From assembly GCA_963678675.1 (NCBI GenBank), contig OY783191.1, forward strand, positions 39,906,602-39,970,601: a stretch of DNA of 64,000 nt. The letters run 5' to 3'. The stretch is from Xiphydria camelus. Taxonomy: Eukaryota > Arthropoda > Insecta > Hymenoptera > Xiphydriidae. A model generated the notes under the pieces. It worked only from the letters and a program-made list of their open reading frames with translations. It was not told where the DNA came from and did no database searches. A program made the translations under genes and the position numbers. Of the stretch, positions 9,731-21,050 are shown piece by piece. Each line of letters opens with the position of its first letter. The first letter of the stretch is position 1.

Positions 9731-11014
9731 ACAGGTGCGTCGTACCGCGCGCGCGCCGAAAAGACATTGCTCGTCGCTTCCGAGGAATCGTGGTTCCTCT
9801 ACGGGTTCCGAGAAAACGTAACGCCCAGCCCGTAACGAAACGACCGTTTCTACTCGAGCGGTACGGCCTTGTCTACGGCCCGATTCACGCGCGGAAACGC
9901 AATACCCATTCGTCGACCGAAACCTCCAGCGCGCCTCGGTGTTGCCTTACCGGATTCGTATTCAGCGCCGACGACGAGGAGTCACCGCGGCGTTATTATG
10001 TAAATCGGGATAGAAAATACCCGTCCACAGGTGCACGCGTGCGTTCGGTAACCCGGGGGAAATAATTCGGATCGATTCCGGATCGCGACTTGACGAGTAT
10101 CCGATAGCACGGGCAAAGTCACCGCGCGCCCCCTTCTCTCCCGGACGCAACGTGCGACCACTTCGTTCGGCATCCTCGCGAAAACTCCGCTCTCCGAGAA
10201 AACGGAGAAATACTTAGAATTTGACTTTCGTCGTCTACCTTTTCGTCTGATATCCGATCGAGTTTTCGATCGCGAATTTCGCGCCACATTTGAGAGCGCT
10301 CGAATGTAATTTTGCTGGACATCGATATCGCGAGTTTCTACGCGTATGGTAGTTATACACATATATATATATATATGTATATGTAGAGCGAGACCAAGAA
10401 AGTCAAATGTCAAGTGGTACCGAGCCCGGTGATAAACTTCGCCCGGTGTTGTTTGCAATGCACTCGAGAAAAGCGACAGTACGGCAGAGAGAGAGAGACA
10501 GAGGAGGTACACACTTCTCGGTAAGAAGAGATCGAGAGGAAGCGAAGCGAGGCGATCCGAAGGTGCAATCGATCCAACGATCGACCACAATAGCACCGAG
10601 AGCGCACTAATCTGGCTCTCGACACACTAACCTACATACATCCGAACGCGCGTACACACGGATCGTGCGTTCGACGGTGACGATCTCGCGATCGCTGGTA
10701 CGGGACGCAAAAAAAGGGGGTAAAAAGCGGCATACCTTCGGACGCGTCGCAAGGGAAATGACGCCTGAACGCTGGCGTCAGCCGGGACCAGGTACTGGTA
10801 ACCGTCGTTGCAGGGAACGCGCGAAGAATCATACGCAGCCCTCGCGTAGACCGTAATCATCAAAACGATCACCGAACATTTTTCCCGCCGTGTCGATCGT
10901 ACACCCATTAATCGCGGCTCGTTAAGCGGAGCCCGCGAACAGGTTGATTGGCGATCAAATTCGCAATTCGAGCTCGAGTGCGTAAAATGTCGCGTGTGCG
11001 CGCTCGTACGCAGA
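9731..11014. other. Non-coding stretch, no gene seen
   Basis: GC-rich, with short overlapping ORFs in all frames and no splice or promoter context. A (TA)n tract sits near 10361-10377 and a short GA run at about 10487-10500. Confidence 0.5.
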
Positions 11015-11016
11015 TA

Positions 11017-11328
11017 CAGTCGACTCTCGGTTATCCGCGAGTCCAGATTAATCGAGGGCTCTCTCGCCGCATGATCTACTATTTCTCCAACGTTGGCGCA
11101 ACATCGCCGCTTCCAAGAGAGGCAAAAAATTAACTCAAAAATCCATCAAAGACTTCTTTGTGAGATAAAATACATATGTATAAGTAAATCTAAAACTGTA
11201 TAATGTACCTTTTGGATGTTTCTTCGTCATCCACGAGCAATTTAAGGGAACTTCGGATTATCCGAGTTTTATTTTTAACCGAGGTACCCTCGGTCCCAAT
11301 TACCTCGGATAATCGAGAGAGTCTACTG
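11017..11328. mobile_element. pogo-like MITE (CAGT-GACTCTC termini, TA duplication)
   Basis: Termini CAGTCGACTCTCGGTTATCC (left) and CAGTAGACTCTCTCGATTAT (right, complement strand) form imperfect TIRs flanked by TA (11015-11016 and 11329-11330). Ends of the form CAGT...CTC..TTATCCGA are characteristic of pogo/Tigger-type Tc1-mariner elements. The 312-bp interior has no coding capacity. Confidence 0.75.
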
Positions 11329-11330
11329 TA

Positions 11331-14300
11331 TACACTTTTTCGCTGACAATGAGAACGAGTGGCAAACTACAGCGGCGAATCAGCGGCAACCTGTTGCCCG
11401 TTGCAAAACACGATCGCTTCGTCCTCTCGCTCTTTCCCGTAAACGTTAAAGTAAAAGCGAGCGTCCACGGGCGAGCCGGTAGCACTTCCGCGTACAAAAC
11501 GCTCTGTAGTGCGACCCTGGGCCGGACCGCCACGGAGGGGCGACGGAGGAGAGAGCGCACGTATATTCACCTCTCTCGGACTCCCGTGAGATCCGTCCAC
11601 GAAATACATAGTAGAGCGTGCGATCTCGCCGGCGTGCGGCGTAGCGGTCGCCGGAGGTCGCCTTCTCGCGAGCGCGGCGAGATCGCTCCGGAAAGTTATT
11701 CAAGTCGTCGGTTCTCGCTGGAGGAATGATCCCTGGAGCGAGCGCGCGCGATGCTGTACAGGAGAGTAGGCTTTCTCTCGTCTTTTTATTTTGAGAAAGG
11801 AGCAGAAACGGAAACGCGGAGCGAGATAGATAAATAGAGGGAGGACAGGAGAATCGGGCACCGGCTACAGGCGCCGAAAGAGCCATGGATGGCTGTCAAC
11901 TGCGGTCGTTATCAGAATCGCTCTCATCCGTTTCCCGGAGTTCTTTCGATATATGTATGTCCGACTCTTTAACGCGACGTGCGAAATGATACGCGAATAA
12001 TTCGTCGCCCAGACGCGCTGAAAATTGAACAGCGAGGTGAAGAATATGAGTGTTCGATATACTATGTACAGATAAAGCTTCGAATAAATGCACGTGTGGA
12101 TTTGATACAAATGTACATCTGATCGATTGATGTGATAAAAGAAAGAACAGCGAAAATATCGGAGCGCAGCTTCACGGTTGTCCCAATCGGTATAGCGTAA
12201 CTACGATATTTTACGGCATAATTGGAGAAGTATAATTAACTTTCAATGCAACTGCGGATCAGTGAAAATAGTAAGCGGGATAATGCAAAAAACACACGTC
12301 TTCGAGCAGAGATTAGAGAGTTCGACATAAATTAATGAGAAAAAAAAAGTGAAACGCGCAACATTACCAAGCAACTCTTTCGATCCTAGGTGAAACACCA
12401 CTCAACCATCGTTCGACGGTACGATCCTACAGGACAGGTGCCGAAGCCGCGATCATCGAAATCAACGTCGAAGGGCAAAACCGGAGCGTATATTCCCGCA
12501 CACTACACGTCGACACCTCGCGTAGACCAGGAGCGCGCGCGTGCGTCACTCGCAATCGCGCTCGGTCCCTTCGCGCAGGACGAGTGGCGAAGTCCGCGGA
12601 CGGCGAAACGGCACGTTTTTCCCGAGCGAAGAGAGGAGACACGTGTAGAGTGAGCGACGTCTCTGTACTGACTGAGCGGCTCTCGTATAATGCACGCGAA
12701 GAGAGAGAGAAAGAGAGAGACGGAAAGAGAGCGTGCGAGAGAGAGGGAGAGAGATGAAATGAGAGGGAGCGAGAGAGAGAGAGAGAGAGAACGGAACGGA
12801 CTCTGAATACTCGCGGCTCTACGGTACGAGCCCGAGACGCGTGAGTTTCGATTCGGCCGTATATGCGTCTCCGTTGTGTTAACACTGATAACGAGTTACA
12901 GGTATATCATATCAGCGCAGACCGCAGGGGTTCTCAAATATTGCGCGAGGAGGGAGAACCGCGAGAAGACCCGTCTTCTTTTATCGTTAGAATATTAAAT
13001 AATGACGTGTGACGATACCACAAAGTCAAGCCAACACCTTCGTCGTTTTACTGACTTTCACCTTTGCTATAAGCGGGAAGAAAAAGGCGCAGCACAATTT
13101 CTTTAGGGTTAAACAATTCCACGAAGGTGAAATAAAGTCAGAGCTGGGGCTCGAGTCCACCGTATTTCGGACGGGGCTAAATCTGAGCTAAGTTGAGAAA
13201 ACCCCTGAGGAATTTACCCATCGAGATGCCTCCGTAATCGTAACTGTTTGACGGAACTCCACTCTATTCCGACGAGGCACGAAACACAGAGAACGAGATT
13301 GAGGAGAAGAGTAAATAGAGGAGGGGTTCTCGTAAGACGAAGAAAAAATTAGGAACAACCCTGCCGATCGACGCGACAGCTCCACATAATATCATAGAAG
13401 GGGGAAGAAATTGTACGCGAGTTATCGATAACGCATTACGCCTTCGAGGGGAAGAGATACACCTATACGAATCGGAGCGTATTCTCCGAAATCGTATGCT
13501 CACACCGAATCAACACATCTTATCGCTGAACTGCAGTAAATCTAAATCGTTCGAGCATCCGCCCACGCATCGCGTGAGGTGATAAGAAAAGGCGAGGATC
13601 TTTGGGACAACCTTTTCGCGTTGTTCTTCAAATGATTTTTAGTCTCTCGATTGTGGCTTCATATATTTTTTCCATTTAACGTGGAAAAAACCGCTCCGAT
13701 CAATATTCCATAAAACGGATTATTTATTTTCGATCTCCCTTCTCTACGATCACCTCGTGGAAACGATGATAAAATCATCTTATCGCGGAGCTAACGCCGA
13801 CCTCGTGTCGCTGGAATATGTACTGCAAAGATACGAGTACCTACATACATACCTGATTCCGGTTCCCCGGCGCACTTTACATCCACAACGCTGTGTTTAT
13901 GGTATACCCGTACTATACTATTACGCAAGCGATTACGAGAGAGAGATATCTATGGATCGAATGATCTTGCGTACAACTATTGTCGGGAAATGACGGGAGG
14001 AGGAAGGGGGGAGAGAGGAACGCATCGCAGGGGGACTGCATCGCAAGGCAAACAACTTACGGGCGTTGCGCAAGAGAATCCAAGTGTTATCGATGTCACG
14101 CGCGAAGTAGGTACGCGAGTCGGTCGTACTCTCTCTCTCTCGACCGTACCTCGCGGTGGAAGCGTCTTTCGGCCCGATTGCCGAAGAACGACTCGCGCGC
14201 GTTTTGAGAGACGTCGCGCGATGACGAAGTCGACCCGCGCGGTTCGGAGCCCCCGTATACCTGAAGGCGTCGCGCGTCGATAAGGAAGCGCGGTGTGCCG

Positions 14301-14504
14301 CGATATCTGCGTTATCTGTCAAAAAAAACTAGAGGAGTGCATCTGTCGCCGCCGTCGCCCATAGCGATCTTCGACGCCGCGATAAGCTGCGGCGGAGCGC
14401 GGAAACCACGAGCGATTCATTATCGTTCGCCAATTGCGCCATAGAAGCGGATACGCGGAATCATTTGCAAAGAGCGAAAGTGAGAGCACGCTGGATATTT
14501 TGCC
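11331..14504. other. Non-coding stretch with GA-rich tract, no gene seen
   Basis: No exon set can be assembled. The only strong compositional feature is an imperfect GA/purine tract at 12699-12790 built from interrupted (GA)n runs. Confidence 0.5.
12699..12790. repeat. Imperfect (GA)n purine tract
   Basis: Several GA runs separated by single-base interruptions; strand-asymmetric purine content over about 90 bp. Confidence 0.85.
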
Positions 14505-14790
14505 AGAATTCGAAACCTCTTGAAACGCGATCGCTCGATCACCCTGTCTCGTGTACCTATTTATTTCGCGCTGATTACGAAAAGCTCAGTTATCGAGTCG
14601 ATATCTCAAAAGACATATCAGATATCGGTGATTTTATGTACGCGCCATTTTTTTTTCGCAATAAATCATCGATACCTTGATATTTTCCCGAGATGTCTTT
14701 CCCTGATAAGTCTATGATTTTCGGGATCGGTGCGAAAAAAAATACACAGGACAGAGGGCGGTCGAGAGTCCCATTCCGGAGAACTCAATA
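14505..14790. repeat. Dispersed palindromic family, copy 1
   Basis: Shares ordered blocks with three other copies in the window: GATTACGAAAA, GATATCTCAAA, GGTGATTTTATGTACG, ATCATCGATA, a CTTT/GAGAT-type right arm, TGATTTTCGG and GCGAAAAAAAATACA. The central blocks are partly self-complementary, giving a hairpin. No coding. Confidence 0.75.
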
Positions 14791-15012
14791 GGGAACTCTC
14801 TCTCTCTCTCTCTCTTGCACATATTTTTTTAACATCATAAATGGATTGAGCACGTAAACAAATTTGGGACGTGTTTTTTTATTTTTTCTTTCTGACGCGA
14901 AATTAAGCCGTAAAAGATTAATAAAGTTTGCGATAAACTCCACCCACTTGAAACAGCCGGTCGAACGGCACGTCGCGCCGTGACGTCACTAGCCGCTAAC
15001 GGTTTGCCTGCG

Positions 15013-15170
15013 CTAGATATATCTAGGGTTAAATATCTCGAAGACTATTGGGAAGTTATCGAGACGTACTGCCAATCGTTTCGTCTTTAAATTCTCCAAA
15101 TTTTTTCCGCGGTATGTCTCGATGACTTCTCAATAGTTTTCGAGGGATTTCACCCTAGATATCTATCTAG
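15013..15170. mobile_element. Short foldback element (CTAGATA termini)
   Basis: CTAGATATATCTAGGGTTAA and the following 40 bp (CTCGAAGACTATTGGGAAGT, then CGAGAC) are matched in inverse order on the right side, ending CTATCTAG at 15170. Arms are about 60 bp with a few mismatches. No clear target duplication was found. Confidence 0.6.
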
Positions 15171-18032
15171 TCACGATAGTGCCGCCCATAACGCGGAGCA
15201 TCACTGGGGAGGCGTGGCCATGCTACTTTTAAAGTAATGTTTTTGAGGTAGAAGTTTTTTTTTATCAAGTTTTTACTATTGGTACTGTGTTTTGAATAAC
15301 TTTAACTGTTATGTTCGCTGTGTTTCATACAAAATAAAATTTTATGCAAGTTCCCTATTTTCGTGGAAAGGTCAGCGCGCAGAGGCCATCTCGCAGTTGG
15401 ATACATTTCTCCACAAGAGTAACGTAATATTTTCCACCGAGGAATTCCACATCGAGAAAGCGATTACGTGGAATATCAACTTCCAACGGCAGAGACTCCT
15501 TCGCGCCGACAGGACTTTCCCGAATGATTTAGAATATACGACCAAAATTCTCCCGGAACGCGAAACCGCGTCTGTATAAATTCCCAACGCGTCTCGCGTT
15601 TACGGAAATTAGCGCGGAGGTGGCCTTTAACCTGCGCTGCGCGTACGAATTCGCGGCTACGGAAACACACCGAGCGCGCCGAGTCGTATCCGCAGCCTCG
15701 CACTCGCGCGCGATTACATTTACATCCACCCCCGTGTGCATCCCGCGGAACTGTTATCTCGCGCAGAAACGTGAATACCGTCACAGGCCCAGTTACTGCC
15801 AGTGTCCGAGTTTATGTCAGTTCTGTACTCGTTTTCCTTTTTATTATATTATTTCGATAAATTTTTTGAAAAATTGAGAAAAACAATTACGATTCTCACA
15901 TGAACAGTGTTTAAAGACCTCTTCCGATGGTAATTTAATAGTAGCAAAGTGCTCGAAAAATGAGAAATTCGACCACAAGAGGTCCCCATATATTCATTGC
16001 TCATGTTTGTACGCGATCGCTGTATGAAAGTATTTCTAGCGACCAATGCCGGGTTAACCAGATCAACATAACCTCAAAGTCGAAGTTTCACTGCTGCAGT
16101 TGACCATGATTATAATGCCGATTAAATATAATCATGATTAGTTAATCAAGCATTTGATTAACTAATCATGATAATAACTTAATTTTAATAATTTTTACCA
16201 CGTTATAAACGGTTTTGTACTTTTAGGAGATCCCTGATATTTATTGGGACATACGGTGGCAGATACTAGGACATCAATCAAAACGGCTGACAGAAACTGG
16301 GTCCCTTGGTCCATTTGATAATTAATTCAATAATAAATTATTTATTCACTGGGTTGTCCTGCTAACTGCGTATAAATAGAGTTTAAGATTGGTATTAACG
16401 TGGGAAATATCTGCTTTTCTCTTATGAATTTAATATAACTGAAAAATATCATCTACAGCGTCATGCAATGCTAAACATGGCGGTAACTGGGCTGCGCGGC
16501 GCGCGAACGAGCAACGAAGAGCGCCCGTACAGCGGCGAGACGTACGATTGGATGCGCGCGAGTACTGAAAACGCCGGGGTGCTCGCGATGTCCTACCTTC
16601 TCGGGTGCGGAGCGCTAAGGCGACTCTAAAAGCTCGCGCTGCGAGAGCGCATCCGCTCGTCGCGAATATTGGGTACGCGCGGGAGAGACGCGCCGAAGTC
16701 GTCGCGCGGAAAGCGCACCGATCTCCGATCTCGCGCGTGCGGTTTGACGCGAGCACGTATGTAGGTGTAATTCGCTCTCGAGTTTCGAGGGAGCGAGAAA
16801 CGCGAGATCCTCGCGCGTCGGCGACGCCCACACGCCGGAAATCCGTACAATGACCTCTGCGAAAAAAAAAAAACAAATTCAGACACGACACGAGCGCGCG
16901 GAGGACTCTTTCTCCTCTGACGACGGGGCAAAGTTCGATTAAGCCCGCGAACTCGGGCTTTTCCTGAATCGAGTCAACGGTCGCACCGTAAAATAATCAA
17001 TGAGAATCTCGAGCATGCTTAATGTACTGCCTTCTCGTGATCACAGTTTAATCGCCCGATCTCGGAAATTGGACGATTTTCTTTAACCGCCGAGCGATGC
17101 AGTCCATTTCGGCGAAACAGTGGCAGACAGGTATACACGCATACACCTACGTAAGAGACGCTCTCGAGAAACGAGCGCGCCGCGCCGTGACTCTCCGAGT
17201 CCACTTCGTTTAATTGAAAACAAAGCTCAACAACGAGAGAGCGCGTGTGCGAGTCTTCCCTGTCCGACCCCTTCCGCGTGCACAGGAAGCGGAAGCCGCT
17301 CCGTGGCTATGAGAAAAATCGGATCGACGCTGCGTGATTTGTTCCGGTGCGGTAGAATCGCGCGCGAATAGCGGATGGGCGAGGTGAGAGCGAAGAAAAG
17401 GAAGAAAACGCACGAAGAGAGAGAAGAAGGATATGCCAGAGGAGGAGGAGGAGGAGGAGAACCGAGGGGAGAAAGAGGGAGCGGTAGGAAGCGCGTCTTT
17501 CCTTATACAAACGCTTCATCCATCTTACACGATTAGTCAGCCCGGCGCGCGGTTCGTGCTCGCTCTCGCGCGTTGCTCGTATCCTTTCGCTTCGTTTTCG
17601 AACGAGTTACTCGAAATGCACGAATGCATCGAACGCAAAAGGAAATTTTGAGATGAAACGGAGAGGGATAAGAAGCAGCAATGAAACTTCATAGAAGGTT
17701 TAATTAGTCGGTGCTAAAATAACATCGACGAAATACTTTCGCCACCACCGCCGATATCTTTTTAGAAACAATCGCTCGACCCTGTCACTTTTCACGATAA
17801 GCATCGTCGGAACGCGACGCCTTTGTCCCCGGCGAAGCTTTAAACGGCCTTCCGCGATGATAAGGATCGAGTCAACGAGGTCCGCCCGTAAAAGGTCTCG
17901 CAGAGAGCAGCGCGCGCGCTCCACGTGCACGGCAGTCTCGCACGTCTCAATCGTCGAATAATTATCATCGTTCTTGCAGCGTCGATGGAGAGACTGATTT
18001 CACGGGAAATTATATGACGTTTTTTTTGCCCT
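15171..18032. other. Non-coding stretch, no gene seen
   Basis: Contains the perfect hairpin at 16131-16172 and a (GAG)n run at about 17440-17459. Short ORFs here lack any motif or exon context. Confidence 0.5.
16131..16172. repeat. Perfect 19-bp stem, 4-nt loop hairpin
   Basis: ATCATGATTAGTTAATCAA (16131-16149), loop GCAT, then the exact reverse complement (16154-16172). AT-rich and without flanking duplications that I can see. Confidence 0.8.
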
Positions 18033-18036
18033 TTAA

Positions 18037-18561
18037 CCCTTTAAGTTTTACTGGGAGAATAATTTCCCACCAGAGGCCTAAGTCTCCTATAGCTGATATT
18101 TTAATGGAAAACTAATTCTACACAAGATAAATGTAAATTCTAATACATATGAAAAAATAATATAAATAAGTAAGGTAAGGTGGGTTAAGAGCGTACCAAA
18201 AATAGACGGGACAAGTACATTACATCAACATATCAACAAAAACAATAATTTAGATTAGCAACTGCGAAAATACCTCTTAGATTAAAAAAAACAGCTTCAT
18301 TAACGCTTAAACAGCATAATGCGTACTCAAAAAAAAATTACAAATTAAAGATGGCAGCACCATTCGTTAAGAAATTTGAATAAAAATTGATATGAGGCAC
18401 TTGCCCCGTCTATTTTGTTGTACGCTCTTACCCCACCTTACCTTATCTATAATTTTTTTAAATATGAAGATATTTTTTTCGTGGCAAGAAATATTATATA
18501 CATAAAAAAAGTTCATATAATGTGTTTTAAAATGGGTCCCAGTCTTCTGCCACTTAAAGGG
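18037..18561. mobile_element. piggyBac-like MITE with TTAA duplication, interrupted by another MITE
   Basis: Left end TTAA-CCCTTTAAGT (TTAA 18033-18036) and right end, on the complement, TTAA-CCCTTTAAGT (TTAA 18562-18565). TTAA target sites and CCC-starting ends are the hallmark of piggyBac-family transposition. The interior carries a complete TA-flanked element at 18173-18443, so the original MITE was about 250 bp. No transposase coding is present. Confidence 0.75.
18173..18443. mobile_element. 271-bp TA-flanked MITE nested in the piggyBac-like MITE
   Basis: TIRs of about 35-40 bp start AGGTAAGGTGGG and continue TAAGAGCGTAC and ATAGACGGG, matched in inverse order on the right. TA lies at both borders (18171-18172, 18444-18445). 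Its position inside 18037-18561 shows that it inserted later. Confidence 0.8.
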
Positions 18562-18565
18562 TTAA

Positions 18566-18679
18566 CCCTTTCGCTACGGCAGTCCAGTCCGCCGAAGTAA
18601 CATCACTGAACGGAAACTCGCACCAGAAGTATGCGTGGATGCCGCATACTATACATATGCGGCGCTCGAAGCGAAAGGG
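18566..18679. mobile_element. 114-bp piggyBac-like MITE abutting the previous one
   Basis: Ends CCCTTTCGCTACGGC (left) and CCCTTTCGCTTCGAGC (right, complement) between TTAA at 18562-18565 and 18680-18683. The left TTAA is the same four bases that close the neighbouring element, so the two insertions share one target site. Confidence 0.75.
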
Positions 18680-18683
18680 TTAA

Positions 18684-19552
18684 ACGTTAATCCCCTCCCG
18701 AGCATCCTCTGATCGCTGAACGCGCTTCCGCCGCAAAAGAATTATTATTTCGAAACCGGAATTTACGCGAACTTCCTACGGAGCGATCCGAAGATTTTCT
18801 ATCTCGGCGCGCGCAGAGAGGATGCGAATTATAAAGTCCTAATTAACCGAGAATCTCGACCGTTCCGGCAGGACGCGATATCTCGTCGAAAGGAGTACAT
18901 AGCTCGTTAATCTTAATTTCCTCTGCGTTCGACGATATAATACATGTACATATATATGCAATATATAATATGTATATACGTATATATTTGCCGTAGTCGC
19001 GTGAGCGAGCGCATTGGCGTTCGCGAGTGTGCGGATCACCGCGCGGAATGATTTATAGGGAAATCATTAACGGTCGATATTTATGGACCGTATACCGCGC
19101 GAAGAGAGCGGAGAAACCATATGGCACCGCCCCGCTTCTCTCCTACGCTACCCTCTTTTTATTCTCATTCTTCTTTTTTCCATCTTCGCACGAACGCGGT
19201 ACGCACACGTATACGAAGAGAGGTACAGGTTAGGCGAGGTTCGACGTGCCTACCGTGCGCTCGTATCCTCCAAACCGATCGACGCGCGAACACGCACGCA
19301 CCGCTACATTAATCTCTGTATCGCGTACGGGTATACCTACATATACGGCGCGCGCGCACACGAGTACATCCCTACGGTAAAGGCCAGAAGTTTACGACCC
19401 ATATTCCTACTTGGGTAAAACTAATTTTAGTGCGCTGTGTGATAAAGTGAAATTGATTCAAATGGGAGACCGTCTAAATATCTATCGAATGAAAAAGACG
19501 CTGGACAAATGTATAAGGTATTTTCTAGTGTATGAAGCATTCGATTAAACGC
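18684..19552. other. Non-coding stretch, no gene seen
   Basis: Contains an AT-rich TATA/TGTA simple-sequence patch at about 18936-18990. Nothing else is supported. Confidence 0.45.
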
Positions 19553-19782
19553 TTAACCCCTTGCACTACGATGAAATTCGGAAAAAGCCGTGCCAGATAT
19601 AAATAAACAATTAAATATCAAGATTCGAGGTATTAATATTTAGCCTGAAATGTCAATAACGAGTCTGACTCGCGATATCCACGTTTGGCATGAAATTAAA
19701 CGAGTCTGACTCGTGATATTGAAGCTTGGCCTAAGAACGTCATCACGAGTCAGACTCGTGAAAATAAAGTGCAAGTGGTCAA
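19553..19782. mobile_element. piggyBac-like MITE with three internal CGAGTCTGACTCG palindromes
   Basis: Left end TTAACCCCTTGCACT and right end AGTGCAAGTGGTCAA are imperfect inverted repeats; the right TTAA has decayed to TCAA. Inside, three 13-bp palindromic boxes of the CGAGTCNGACTCG type occur at about 19654-19765, each beside a GTGATA/CGATA/ATCAC edge. No coding. Confidence 0.65.
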
Positions 19783-20889
19783 TACGGATACATTTTCTCA
19801 TCCCCGCAATTTTGTATAATCCCGGTGTATAACTTTCAGAGGCTACTGGCGTGTATTCATAGCGCGCAGGTAGAACGCATCCGTGTGAGCGCATGCGTAA
19901 GTACCTATACCTTCTCCGAAACGAGCAAGCAACGCAAGCGTGGATTGCGCGAGCGTAACCCGACTTGAACCCGATCTCCCGAGTCGCTCGAGTCATCGCT
20001 CGGTCGTGTACCTACTCCGCTCGCGCGAAGTGTATATCTATACCTATATACCATCTCTACTCGCGTAGTAAAAACTTGCACGTGCGTGCGGCGCGGTGCG
20101 GGACGAGGGTGAAAGAGTACGAGTGTCACGACCGACGGAAGAGTTTCGTTGACCGAGCCGAAGTAAGCGCCGTCTCGTTGTTGGGAAACAATTTTTCCAG
20201 GGGCATATTTATTCGCATACTTTCATAGACGCGGGCTACTTGGAATATACGGAGAGAGACTGAAACGTGATTGCCGCTGCGATTGGAAAAATCGACGTAT
20301 AAATCGATATAAACTCGCAATCGGAAGTGTAAACTCTAGAATGGGTTAAATGGAGAGAAAGATGAAAAAAACGGCATGAAAGTTTCTCCGCGGGTAATAC
20401 GACGAGGGATACGATAATTCACCTGCTCCTCGTCGCTTCCCATCGCGGAACCAAACTGAAATCGATTTTAATTACCGGTCCGAGAGCAACTGCATCGGGA
20501 GCGATGCGTGCGGCAATGCATCGGCTTCCGAGAGTCGACAGGGCAGCCTCCGCTGCAGCGCGCGCGTCGACGAGCGAGTTTCTTCGAAGGCGATGACGCG
20601 CGGGGAGTTATCAAATGTCGCGGAACGCGATGATTGTTGCTTCGTTCGCGGAATCGAGATACGGGCGTCGGGATTTCGTCCGTTTTCCTTTAGAATAAAT
20701 GCCGCGGCATCCGGTAATATCGCAATCTCGGGCGGGCAAAAAAGAAAAGACCAGTCGGGCCGCTTACGTGGTTGTATACCTACTATCACGGCTCTGCTAT
20801 CTCTGTATCCCGGCGATAGGCCGAAGAAACGGATTCCCGCTGGAATCCTCTGCGCGGGATATACCGCAGTCAATTATACGTCACATTAT
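19783..20889. other. Non-coding stretch, no gene seen
   Basis: GC-rich single-copy-looking sequence with random short ORFs; no splice structure or repeat boundary found. Confidence 0.45.
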
Positions 20890-20891
20890 AC

Positions 20892-21050
20892 GCACTGAAA
20901 AAAGGATTTAGCTAATCCAGCTATATTTCTGGCTGCCTCAGACACAACTAGACAAATATTGCTAGCGTAGCAAGCATTCTTGCTATTGCGAAGAAAATTA
21001 TCACTGAAATTACTATAATTTTCTAGTTGTGGCCAAATTTTTTTGAGTGC
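20892..21050. mobile_element. Probable short MITE with GCACTGAAAAAA ends
   Basis: GCACTGAAAAAA at the left and GCACTCAAAAAA on the complement at the right frame 159 bp that is more AT-rich than its surroundings. The interior has the imperfect pair ACAACTAGA / TCTAGTTGT. The ends resemble those of the elements at 42338 and 47683. Boundaries are less certain than for the long-arm elements. Confidence 0.5.

Noticed and set aside
15292..15579. 95-codon plus ORF with ordinary-looking composition
   Set aside because: No similarity I recognise, no acceptor or donor at its ends, and no promoter; left as possible but unsupported.
16430..16891. 153-codon minus-strand ORF beginning with a Phe-rich stretch
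   Set aside because: The Phe run is a poly-A tract read backwards. The rest is Arg/Ser/Ala-rich, with overlapping ORFs in other frames and no splice or promoter support.
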